From Clostridia bacterium (GTDB lineage Bacteria > Bacillota > Clostridia > Oscillospirales > Butyricicoccaceae): DNA of 9,286 nucleotides. The notes beneath the pieces are model-generated. The model was not told where the DNA came from, did not search any database, and saw nothing but the letters and a program-made list of their open reading frames with translations. The stretch spans positions 1 to 9,286 of the forward strand of contig JAFQVZ010000346.1 of NCBI GenBank assembly GCA_017407765.1. Reading direction: 5' to 3'. This document shows, one piece after another, positions 1-5,902 of this stretch. The translations under genes were made by a program, and so were the position numbers. The first letter of the stretch is position 1, and each line of letters starts with the position of its first letter.

Positions 1-596
1 ATGGCAAGGAATACCGCATGAATCCTTCCACAACAGTCAATGTTTATGACATTGAGGCTGAGGATGCTGACGAGTACGTTGGTTATGCTGATGTTGAGGA
101 TCTGGTTGTTACAATGACAGAGGGTTCCTATGGTATCCTCGTTCTGAACGACAACGGCTCCATCAAGAACGCTTACTTCATCGCTGACTCCAGCTTCGCT
201 GAGGAAGATGATGAGGAGGATACATACGCTTACCTCGTAGAAGTCTTTGAGACAGAAGACGGCGATGCAGCTACAGTTGTTATCGACGGCAACGAAGAAA
301 CATATGCAATCACAGGCACAGTTCCCACAACAACAAAGACAGTCTATACATACACTGTCAATGCTGATGATGAGATCAAGCTGACACTGGCTGGCGCCGT
401 TGAGGGCAATGTTGACGAAATCGATGCAGACTGCATGGAAGTTAACGGCAATACAGTATGGTTCGGCGATGTTGAGGTCTATGACCTGACAGGCGATGAG
501 CCCGCTGTTGCTGATGTTGACGACATCGCTGAGGACGACACAGTTGTTTACATCGTAGTAGACGGCGACGTTGTTCTGGTTTACATCGTTGACTAA
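1..596 (+). CDS. C-terminal part of a large acidic, probably secreted surface protein (5' end outside window)
   Basis: The reading frame is open from the left edge (G-K-E-Y-R precedes the first Met at 18), so this is the end of a longer protein and Met18 is probably not the start. The visible part, about 197 residues, is very rich in Asp, Glu, Val and Thr and almost free of Lys and Arg. It has alternating beta-strand-like stretches and ends in a Val/Tyr-rich strand (VVYIVVDGDVVLVYIVD). Two segments resemble each other: V-Y-D-I-E-A-E-D near residue 10 and V-Y-D-L-T-G-D-E near residue 155. This composition and ending are common at the C-terminus of S-layer-homology or cell-surface proteins of gut Clostridia, so an extracellular role is inferred. 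No SLH repeat, sortase motif or catalytic motif is visible here. Codon use favours GCT, GTT and ACA, unlike the GCC/GTC-rich neighbours, which suits a highly expressed protein. Confidence 0.75.
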   Translation, partial: GKEYRMNPSTTVNVYDIEAEDADEYVGYADVEDLVVTMTEGSYGILVLNDNGSIKNAYFIADSSFAEEDDEEDTYAYLVEVFETEDGDAATVVIDGNEETYAITGTVPTTTKTVYTYTVNADDEIKLTLAGAVEGNVDEIDADCMEVNGNTVWFGDVEVYDLTGDEPAVADVDDIAEDDTVVYIVVDGDVVLVYIVD

Positions 597-635
597 TCAG
601 TCAAAAATAAGTTCATAACCTAAGGGTTATACTTT

Positions 636-665
636 CCCCCACACCTTCGGGTGTGGGGGTTTTTT
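636..665 (+). terminator. Strong intrinsic terminator with UUCG tetraloop
   Basis: A perfect 10-bp GC-rich stem (636-645 with 650-659) is closed by a TTCG tetraloop and followed directly by six T residues. A small extra hairpin (ATAACC 615-620 with GGTTAT 625-630, loop TAAG) lies between the stop codon and this terminator. It ends transcription of the surface-protein gene. Confidence 0.93.
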
Positions 666-726
666 ATTGTCTCTTTCAATATCATGCCCAAAAATATTCA
701 AATATATAATAACCTGTCGGTTGTGA

Positions 727-756
727 TTGTCTAACCTGCACTGCACATGATATATT
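727..756 (+). promoter_or_regulatory. Candidate sigma-A promoter for the DUF5714-like gene
   Basis: TTGTCT (727-732) as -35 and TATATT (751-756) as -10 are 18 bp apart, and TG at 748-749 makes it an extended -10 (TGATATATT). The start codon at 802 is about 45 nt downstream. Two 7-bp direct repeats (TAACCTG at 710-716 and 732-738, 22 bp apart) flank the -35. An imperfect inverted repeat (674-686 with 746-760) overlaps the -10. These repeats could be operator sites, but that is inferred from position only. Confidence 0.55.
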
Positions 757-801
757 GAAATTAATCGATGTGATATTATTTTAAATAAGGAGATTACAGA
801 T

Positions 802-1497
802 ATGAAAGAAGAATGCCTGATCTGCGGTGCGCTCCTCGAATACCTCGAGAGCGATGTTATCATGGAATGCGAGATATGCCACAAGCAGGAGCCCAGCCGC
901 ACCAGATGCGTTGAAGGCCACTATGTATGCAGCGAATGCCACATGAAGGGCGTCGACAGCATCATCGGCACATGTATGCGCGAAACCTCGAAGAATCCCA
1001 TCGAGATCATCGAGAAGATGATGGATATGCCCTTCTGCCATATGCACGGCCCCGAACATCATATCATGATCGGCTCGGCACTGCTGACAGCCTATAAGAA
1101 CGCAGGCGGCGAGATCGACCTTAAGAAGGCCCTCATCGAAATGCAGAGCCGCGGCAGCAAGGTCCCCGGCGGCGTATGCGGAATGTGGGGAAGCTGCGGT
1201 GCAGCCATCAGCTCGGGCATCTTTGTTTCGATCGTCACCGGCGCCACCCCCCTGACCAACGAGTCGTGGGGCCTCGCAAACGGCATGACAGCCCGTATCC
1301 TCGCAAAGGAAGCCGAGATCGGAGGCCCCAGATGCTGCAAGCGTAACTCCTACATCTCTCTTATGACAGCCGTTGAATATGTCAACGAGAAGATGGGTGT
1401 TCAGATGGAGGTCCACAAGCCCGTCTGCAGCCGCTTCAACCAGAATAATCAGTGCATCGGTGCACGCTGCCCCTTCAACCCCGTCAACAACAAGTAA
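802..1497 (+). CDS. DUF5714-like cysteine-rich protein of unknown function
   Basis: This 231-residue protein looks like the DUF5714 family of anaerobic bacteria and methanogens, by recognition of its pattern. It has 16 cysteines. The N-terminal 58 residues form a zinc-ribbon-like or Fe-S-like region with C-x2-C pairs at 5/8, 23/26 and 43/46, plus C36 and C58. Next comes a His-rich stretch, H-M-H-G-P-E-H-H at 80-87, after C79. The body has a glycine-rich G-G-V-C-G-M-W-G-S-C-G segment (C126, C132) and a C-C pair at 178/179, and the C-terminus carries C209, C218 and C223. Metal or cluster binding is inferred; no reaction is known to me. There is no signal peptide, so it is probably cytoplasmic. 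The start is supported by TAAGGAG at 786-792, 9 nt upstream. Stops are doubled (TAA TGA). It forms its own terminated unit next to a cysteine desulfidase-like gene. Confidence 0.75.
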   Translation: MKEECLICGALLEYLESDVIMECEICHKQEPSRTRCVEGHYVCSECHMKGVDSIIGTCMRETSKNPIEIIEKMMDMPFCHMHGPEHHIMIGSALLTAYKNAGGEIDLKKALIEMQSRGSKVPGGVCGMWGSCGAAISSGIFVSIVTGATPLTNESWGLANGMTARILAKEAEIGGPRCCKRNSYISLMTAVEYVNEKMGVQMEVHKPVCSRFNQNNQCIGARCPFNPVNNK

Positions 1498-1502
1498 TGA
1501 TC

Positions 1503-1538
1503 AAAACCCCGGTGACCAAACAGGTCTCCGGGGTTTTT
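1503..1538 (+). terminator. Intrinsic terminator
   Basis: CCCCGG (1507-1512) pairs with CCGGGG (1528-1533). After a T-T mismatch the stem continues as GACC/GGTC around an AAACA loop. A run of five T follows at 1534-1538, and A residues at 1503-1506 can pair with it. It lies just after the double stop codon of the DUF5714-like gene. Confidence 0.9.
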
Positions 1539-1553
1539 CTCTTGCCGTTATTA

Positions 1554-1562
1554 TGATAGAAT
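1554..1562 (+). promoter_or_regulatory. Candidate extended -10 for the cysteine desulfidase-like gene
   Basis: TG-A-TAGAAT (TG at 1554-1555, hexamer at 1557-1562) is an extended -10, 36 nt before the start codon and directly after the preceding terminator. No good -35 hexamer lies 16-18 bp upstream; only the terminator's T-tract is there. Confidence 0.4.
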
Positions 1563-1597
1563 ACAGATAACCACCCCTCTAAAGGAGAATATCTATC

Positions 1598-2884
1598 ATG
1601 AATAAAGAACAGATGCTTGACCTTCTCAGAAAAAATGTTATTCCCGCCCTCGGCTGCACCGAGCCGGTCACTATCGCCCTTGCCGCTGCCGATGCTGCCA
1701 AAGCCGCAGGCGGCGAAGTGAAAAACGTCGAAATGTCGCTCAGCCGCAATATGTATAAAAACGGAATGTCGGTAGGAATTGCCGGCTTTGACAAGGTAGG
1801 CCTCGAATATGCCGCCGCTCTGGGTGCTCTGATCGCCGACACCTCGGCTCAGCTCGAGATCATGGACATGATCACACCCGAGATCGCAGCAAAAGCTTCA
1901 GCGCTGGCTGAAAACGGAAGCATAAAGATCACAGTAGACGAGGACGCCCGCGGCATCTATGCCAAAGCAATCGTCCGCACCACCGAAGGCGAAGGCCTTT
2001 CGATTGTCAAAAACGGCCATGTCAACATCATCCTTACACAGAAAAACGGCGAGACGATTTTCAGCGCGGAAGAAAAGACGGTTTCTTCTGCCCCTTCTCC
2101 CCTTGAGAGCCTCCTGAAAATGAGCTTTAAGGACATCCGCGCCCTTGCCTGCTCGGCAAGTGAGGACGAGCTCGCCTTTCTCATGGACGGCGTTGTTATG
2201 AACCAGCGCCTTGCCGACTATATAGTAAACGGCGAAGGTCCCGGCATCGGGCTGGGAGCCGCTCTCAAAAAAGATCTCCCCGACATGATGGGCAGCGGTC
2301 TTATTCCCCGAGTCCTGCTCCGCGTCGCCTCGGCTACCGAAGCAAGGCTTGACGGATGCCCCTATTCCACAATGAGCTCGGCAGGCAGCGGCAGCAAAGG
2401 CATCGCCACCATTCTTCCTACAGCAATGACGGCACAGGAGCTTGGAAAATCGCGCCTCGAGACCCTTCACGCCCTCGCATTCGCTCACCTCATCAACGAA
2501 TATATAAATGCCAGCGTCGGAAAGCTCTCGGCAGTCTGCGCCTGCGCAATGGCTTCGGCTACAGCTTCGGCAGCGGCCATCACACATCTTATGGGAGGCA
2601 CCGACGAACAGATAGGCTTCGCTGTGAGAAATATGACCGGCACCATTTCCGGCATGGTCTGCGATGGAGGAAAGGTCGGCTGTGCGCTCAAGCTGTCCAA
2701 TGCCGTTGCCGCCGCCTTTACAAGCGCTATTCTCGCGATGAATCAGGTCGGCCTCAGGCCTACAGACGGCATCTGCGGCAGCACGCCCGAAGCATGCATC
2801 GCTAATATGGGAAGGCTCTCTTCCCGCGGAATGGGCGACACCGACCGCGAGATTCTTGCCATCATGCTGGAAAAGAACTGCTGA
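1598..2884 (+). CDS. cyuA: UPF0597/CyuA-type L-cysteine desulfidase family protein
   Basis: This 428-residue cytoplasmic protein has the family hallmarks: A-L-G-C-T-E-P-V near the N-terminus (C20), a serine/glycine segment G-S-G-S-K-G near residues 265-270, and C-terminal cysteines C314, C316, C355 and C362. Family members (E. coli YhaM/CyuA, archaeal desulfidase) break L-cysteine into pyruvate, ammonia and sulfide using an oxygen-sensitive [4Fe-4S] cluster. One of C314/C316 together with C355 and C362 would be the cluster ligands, inferred from the C-x6-C spacing. The fold is related to the L-serine dehydratase alpha chain, so another amino-acid substrate is possible. Length matches the family and no key residue is missing. 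Met1598 follows AAAGGAGA at 1581-1588. The M42 peptidase gene starts 61 nt after the stop with no terminator between, so read-through into it is likely. Confidence 0.9.
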   Translation: MNKEQMLDLLRKNVIPALGCTEPVTIALAAADAAKAAGGEVKNVEMSLSRNMYKNGMSVGIAGFDKVGLEYAAALGALIADTSAQLEIMDMITPEIAAKASALAENGSIKITVDEDARGIYAKAIVRTTEGEGLSIVKNGHVNIILTQKNGETIFSAEEKTVSSAPSPLESLLKMSFKDIRALACSASEDELAFLMDGVVMNQRLADYIVNGEGPGIGLGAALKKDLPDMMGSGLIPRVLLRVASATEARLDGCPYSTMSSAGSGSKGIATILPTAMTAQELGKSRLETLHALAFAHLINEYINASVGKLSAVCACAMASATASAAAITHLMGGTDEQIGFAVRNMTGTISGMVCDGGKVGCALKLSNAVAAAFTSAILAMNQVGLRPTDGICGSTPEACIANMGRLSSRGMGDTDREILAIMLEKNC

Positions 2885-2909
2885 CTTCGGCGTTCTGCTG
2901 TGCTATAAT
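2881..2909 (+). promoter_or_regulatory. Promoter for the M42 peptidase gene, overlapping the upstream stop codon
   Basis: CTGACT (2881-2886) as -35 and a perfect TATAAT (2904-2909) as -10 are 17 bp apart. TG at 2901-2902 makes a full extended -10 (TGCTATAAT). The -35 contains the TGA stop of the upstream gene (2882-2884). The predicted start of transcription is about 30 nt before the start codon at 2946. Confidence 0.7.
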
Positions 2910-2945
2910 ACAGTTACCAATTCTTTCAGGAGGAGTCAGAGAGAA

Positions 2946-3986
2946 ATGAAGTATAACTACGATCCCATGTACACTATCGACACATTCCGCAGGCTGGTAA
3001 ATGTCCCCAGCATCGTCGGATACTATGTTCAGATGAACCCCGTCATCGAAGAAATGGCAAAGGAGCTGGGCTACAGCGTCACATACGACCATAAGAGCAC
3101 ACCCTATATCACCGTTGACGGCATCGATAATTCCAAGACCATTCTGGTCGGCGCTCATCTCGACACCATTGGTATGGTCGTCCGCAGCATCGACAAGGAC
3201 GGCATGATCCGCGTACGTCAGGTCGGCGGCGTTAACTACAACAGCCTCGAGGGCGAGACCGTCACCATCTACACCCGCGACGGCCGTGCCTACACCGGCC
3301 TTATGGCCTGCCAGTCCCACTCGGTACACGTTTTCGATGACGCACGCACACTCGAGCGCAACGAAAACACAATGATGGTCATCCTCGACGAGAAGATCAC
3401 CTGCAAGGAGGATGTTGTCGCCCTCGGCATCCAGCATGGCGACCCCGTCTGCCCCGACCCCAGATGCCAGTTCACACCCAATGGCTATCTTAAGTCGCGC
3501 TTCATCGACGACAAGGCCGCCGCTGCCTGCGCATTCACCACACTCAAGTATCTGGCCGACAACAACCTGAAGCCCAAGTACCGCACAATGTTTGCTTTCC
3601 CCTATTCCGAAGAGATCGGCATCGGCGGCACCTATGTCCCCGAAGGTGTTTCCGAATACATCGCCATCGACATCGGCCTCATCGGCCCCGATTATGACGG
3701 CAACGAGCATTGTGTCACCATCTGCGCCAAGGATAACGCAACTCCCTATGACTATGAGCTTACCTCCCGCCTCATCGAGACAGCCAAGCGCGCCGGCCTG
3801 AATTATGCAGTGGATATCTTCTACCGCTACGGCACCGACGGTTCGGCATCTCTCCGCGCCGGCAACAACCTCCGCGCTGCCGCTTTCGGCATGCCCGTAT
3901 GGTGCAGCCACGGCATGGAGCGCACCCATATCGACAGCCTCAACAACACTACCGACCTGCTGACGGCTTACGTTCTGGGCGAATAA
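2946..3986 (+). CDS. M42 family metallopeptidase (glutamyl-aminopeptidase/TET-like)
   Basis: A 346-residue cytoplasmic aminopeptidase of the M42 family, whose members use two metal ions and commonly form large tetrahedral assemblies that degrade peptides. The metal-site residues are all visible: H71 and D73 in G-A-H-L-D-T-I-G, D188/D189 in F-I-D-D-K-A, the E222-E223 pair in S-E-E-I-G (catalytic Glu and ligand), D242 in A-I-D-I-G, and H328 in R-T-H-I-D-S. The region between residues 90 and 180 would hold the family's inserted beta-rich domain. I chose Met at 2946 over the in-frame Met at 2856 because AGGAGGAG (2928-2935) lies 10 nt upstream, and because the earlier start would run back through the upstream gene and the promoter. 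A perfect TATAAT promoter gives it expression independent of the desulfidase-like gene. It probably supplies amino acids from peptides; substrate preference cannot be read from sequence. Confidence 0.93.
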   Translation: MKYNYDPMYTIDTFRRLVNVPSIVGYYVQMNPVIEEMAKELGYSVTYDHKSTPYITVDGIDNSKTILVGAHLDTIGMVVRSIDKDGMIRVRQVGGVNYNSLEGETVTIYTRDGRAYTGLMACQSHSVHVFDDARTLERNENTMMVILDEKITCKEDVVALGIQHGDPVCPDPRCQFTPNGYLKSRFIDDKAAAACAFTTLKYLADNNLKPKYRTMFAFPYSEEIGIGGTYVPEGVSEYIAIDIGLIGPDYDGNEHCVTICAKDNATPYDYELTSRLIETAKRAGLNYAVDIFYRYGTDGSASLRAGNNLRAAAFGMPVWCSHGMERTHIDSLNNTTDLLTAYVLGE

Positions 3987-3998
3987 TAAATATACCTT

Positions 3999-4035
3999 TT
4001 CCCCGGGGCCTTAAGCGCTCCGGGGAATATTTTTC
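3999..4035 (+). terminator. Intrinsic terminator after the M42 peptidase
   Basis: TTCCCCGG (3999-4006) pairs with CCGGGGAA (4020-4027) around a 13-nt loop, followed by TATTTTTCT. The T-tract is close to the next gene's ribosome binding site (4041-4049). No separate promoter is obvious between them, so partial read-through may express the next gene. Confidence 0.82.
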
Positions 4036-4052
4036 TCACAGAAGGTGAAAAC

Positions 4053-4988
4053 ATGAAGCTTTACTGCCCCGATTATTATAATTCCTTTAAATGCATAGCC
4101 GACAAGTGCCGTCACAGCTGCTGCATCGGCTGGGAGATCGACATCGACGACAACACCCGCGAGTTCTACCGCACAGTTGAGGGCCCCCTCGGCGAACGCC
4201 TTAAGAAAGGCATCTGCGACGGCGAGGACGGAGCCCATTTTATCCTCGGCGAGCACGAGCGCTGCCCCTTTCTTAATAAGGAGGGGCTCTGTGACCTTAT
4301 TATAGGCCTTGGAGAGGATAAGCTCTGCCAGATATGCACCGATCATCCCCGCTTCCGCAGCTTTTATCAGGACCGCACAGAGATCGGCCTGGGCCTCTGC
4401 TGTGAAGAGGCGGCAAGGATAATCCTCACCCGCGATGAAAAAACAAATATCATCCGGCTTATCGACGACGGTGACCTCGATACCTTCCTTATAGAAGAAA
4501 TAGATCTTATCAAATGGCGCCAGCAGCTTATAAGCATCGTTCAGGACCGCACCATGCCTGTGGACGACCGCCTTGATGATATGCTGGCGTTTGCCGAAGC
4601 CGAGCTGCCCGAAAAGACGCCTTCGGAGTGGGCCGATATACTTCGCCCGCTTGAAAGGCTCGACCCCGAATGGGATAAAAGACTTGATGCGCTCTCGTGC
4701 TGCGGCCTTAAGAAGCTCCCCTTCCCTATGGACAGTGAATGGCAGACCCCTATGGAGCAGCTTGCGGTCTATTTCCTCTACCGTCATATCCCCGGTGCGC
4801 TGGAGGACGGCGATTTTGAAGGCCGCGCTGCCTTTGCCGCCCTTTCGGTAAGGATAATCGGCGCGCTGCTGTGCCTTTCGCCCTCGCCCTCCATGCCCGA
4901 GCTTATCGAAACAGCAAGGCTTTATTCCTCCGAGATCGAATACTCTGACGACAATACCTATGCTCTTCTCGACGAGCTTGCTCAGTGA
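4053..4988 (+). CDS. fliB: FliB-like cysteine-rich putative lysine N-methylase
   Basis: This 311-residue protein matches the FliB/YkgJ-type family annotated as flagellin lysine-N-methylase. The N-terminal 120 residues carry the signature: C5, C14, C19 and the C23-C24 pair in H-S-C-C-I-G-W, then C72 in R-C-P-F-L, C81 in G-L-C-D-L, C93 and C96 in L-C-Q-I-C-T-D-H-P-R-F, and the C117-C118 pair in L-C-C-E-E-A. Such a pattern suggests an Fe-S or other metal centre. In Salmonella, FliB methylates lysines of flagellin. The C-terminal half is less conserved and probably helical. No flagellin or other motility gene is in this window, so the true substrate is unknown and the name rests on family resemblance. 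AGAAGGTGA at 4040-4048 is a near-complete anti-SD match placed just before the ATG. No terminator follows; the next gene starts 96 nt downstream. Confidence 0.82.
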   Translation: MKLYCPDYYNSFKCIADKCRHSCCIGWEIDIDDNTREFYRTVEGPLGERLKKGICDGEDGAHFILGEHERCPFLNKEGLCDLIIGLGEDKLCQICTDHPRFRSFYQDRTEIGLGLCCEEAARIILTRDEKTNIIRLIDDGDLDTFLIEEIDLIKWRQQLISIVQDRTMPVDDRLDDMLAFAEAELPEKTPSEWADILRPLERLDPEWDKRLDALSCCGLKKLPFPMDSEWQTPMEQLAVYFLYRHIPGALEDGDFEGRAAFAALSVRIIGALLCLSPSPSMPELIETARLYSSEIEYSDDNTYALLDELAQ

Positions 4989-5008
4989 CCGACTTGTAAA
5001 CTCCGCAG

Positions 5009-5062
5009 GCTGTTTGTGATACCGCTTCACGGCATGATAGGATATGTCCATAAACAAACAGC
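5009..5062. repeat. 9-bp perfect inverted repeat bracketing a candidate promoter
   Basis: GCTGTTTGT (5009-5017) and ACAAACAGC (5054-5062) are exact reverse complements, 36 nt apart. The left arm overlaps the candidate -35 and the right arm lies just after the expected transcription start, before the Shine-Dalgarno of the metallophosphoesterase. A protein-binding site or a leader hairpin in read-through RNA from the FliB-like gene is possible. There is no direct evidence of function. Confidence 0.5.
5014..5043 (+). promoter_or_regulatory. Candidate promoter for the metallophosphoesterase gene
   Basis: TTGTGA (5014-5019) and TAGGAT (5038-5043) are 18 bp apart, with TG at 5035-5036 giving an extended -10 (TGATAGGAT). 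Each hexamer matches consensus at four of six positions. Confidence 0.4.
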
Positions 5063-5084
5063 AAAGCAAGGAGACGTGATCTAT

Positions 5085-5792
5085 ATGATCGATATCACAG
5101 GCGATACCCACATTCCAATCGACATCCATAAGCTGGCCTCGCGCAATTATCCCGAATCCAAAGAAATGACAAAGAACGACTATGTCATCATTACCGGCGA
5201 TTTCGGCGGTGTGTGGGACGGCTCGAGCGAAGACGAATACTGGCGAAAATGGCTGGACAAAAAGCCGTTCACCACCCTTTTCGTCGACGGAAACCACGAA
5301 AACTTCGACCTTCTGGCAAAATATCCGGTGGTCGACTTCATGGGCGGCAAGGCCCACAAGATCTCAGACAGCATCTATCACCTGATGCGCGGCTATGTAT
5401 TCGACATCGAAGGCAAGAGCTTTTTTGTTATGGGCGGCGCCGCTTCTCACGATAAGGAATACCGCGAAGAAAATATTTCGTGGTGGCAAGAGGAAATGCC
5501 CGATGAAGAAGAAATGAAAAGGGGACTGGAAAACCTTGAAAAGCGCGGCTTTGAGGTGGACTATATCATCTCGCATTGCGCCCCTGACCATATCCAGGAC
5601 ATCGTCTGCTATTACCGCGAGCAGCTGCGCGGCAGCACCACCGTCTATGCCAAAGACAGCCTGACCGGTTATCTGCAGCAGGTGATGGACCGCTGCTCAT
5701 TTAAAAAATGGTTCTTCGGCCACTATCATCTCGACCGCGAGATCAACGACCAATTCCGCGCACTCTACTATGATATCATCAGGCTCGACTGA
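5085..5792 (+). CDS. Metallophosphoesterase (calcineurin-like) of unknown substrate
   Basis: A 235-residue cytoplasmic calcineurin-like phosphoesterase. The full set of dimetal motifs is present in order: D7-x-H9 in T-G-D-T-H, D39 in T-G-D-F-G-G, G-N-H-E at 69-72, S-H at 163-164, and G-H-Y-H at 212-215. It should hydrolyse a phosphomonoester or phosphodiester with two metal ions; the substrate cannot be deduced. A charged insert (about 125-155, rich in Glu and Lys) lies between the core motifs. Met5085 is preferred because AAGGAG (5068-5073) is 11 nt upstream and the first metal motif then falls at residue 7. The upstream in-frame GTG at 5016 would add 23 residues of unlikely sequence that overlap the promoter. 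It follows the FliB-like gene without a terminator and has its own terminator after it. Confidence 0.9.
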   Translation: MIDITGDTHIPIDIHKLASRNYPESKEMTKNDYVIITGDFGGVWDGSSEDEYWRKWLDKKPFTTLFVDGNHENFDLLAKYPVVDFMGGKAHKISDSIYHLMRGYVFDIEGKSFFVMGGAASHDKEYREENISWWQEEMPDEEEMKRGLENLEKRGFEVDYIISHCAPDHIQDIVCYYREQLRGSTTVYAKDSLTGYLQQVMDRCSFKKWFFGHYHLDREINDQFRALYYDIIRLD

Positions 5793-5803
5793 TAATCCGC
5801 ACT

Positions 5804-5829
5804 AAAAACCGCCTTTCGGGGCGGTTTTT
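5804..5829 (+). terminator. Intrinsic terminator after the metallophosphoesterase
   Basis: AAAAACCGCC (5804-5813) pairs perfectly with GGCGGTTTTT (5820-5829) around TTTCGG. The T run on one side and the A run on the other could allow termination in both directions, though no minus-strand gene converges here. Confidence 0.92.
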
Positions 5830-5842
5830 CTCATGCCGGCGA

Positions 5843-5871
5843 TTGAATTGCACCCAAAACAGGCGTATAAT
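5843..5871 (+). promoter_or_regulatory. Promoter of the dehydrogenase operon
   Basis: TTGAAT (5843-5848) and a perfect TATAAT (5866-5871) are 17 bp apart, 31 nt before the start codon and immediately after the preceding terminator. This is one of the clearest promoters in the window. Confidence 0.75.
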
Positions 5872-5902
5872 GAAACCACATTATCCAAAGGAATGAGAAG
5901 CT

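Noticed and set aside
597..801. Riboswitch or small RNA between the surface protein and the DUF5714-like gene
   Set aside because: Apart from the terminator, a small hairpin and the promoter repeats, there is no known riboswitch core, and the predicted leader is only about 35-40 nt.
781..1416. Minus-strand open frame opposite the DUF5714-like gene
   Set aside because: Its Ala/His/Asp-rich composition is a shadow of the sense codons. The sense frame has a good ribosome binding site, promoter and terminator.
2856..2945. Upstream in-frame start for the M42 peptidase
   Set aside because: It overlaps the previous gene and the promoter, and lacks a ribosome binding site; AGGAGGAG supports 2946.
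2862..3929. Long minus-strand open frame opposite the M42 peptidase
   Set aside because: It lies wholly antisense to a gene with complete metal motifs, has no recognisable domain, and arises from the biased third codon positions of the real gene.
4011..5357. 448-codon minus-strand open frame opposite the FliB-like gene and the start of the phosphoesterase
   Set aside because: It runs antisense across two recognised genes, their gap and a terminator, without its own motifs.
5770..5779. ATGATATCAT palindrome identical to that at 7700-7709
   Set aside because: This copy is inside the coding end of the phosphoesterase (Y-D-I-I-R), so the match is most likely chance in a 10-mer with simple symmetry.
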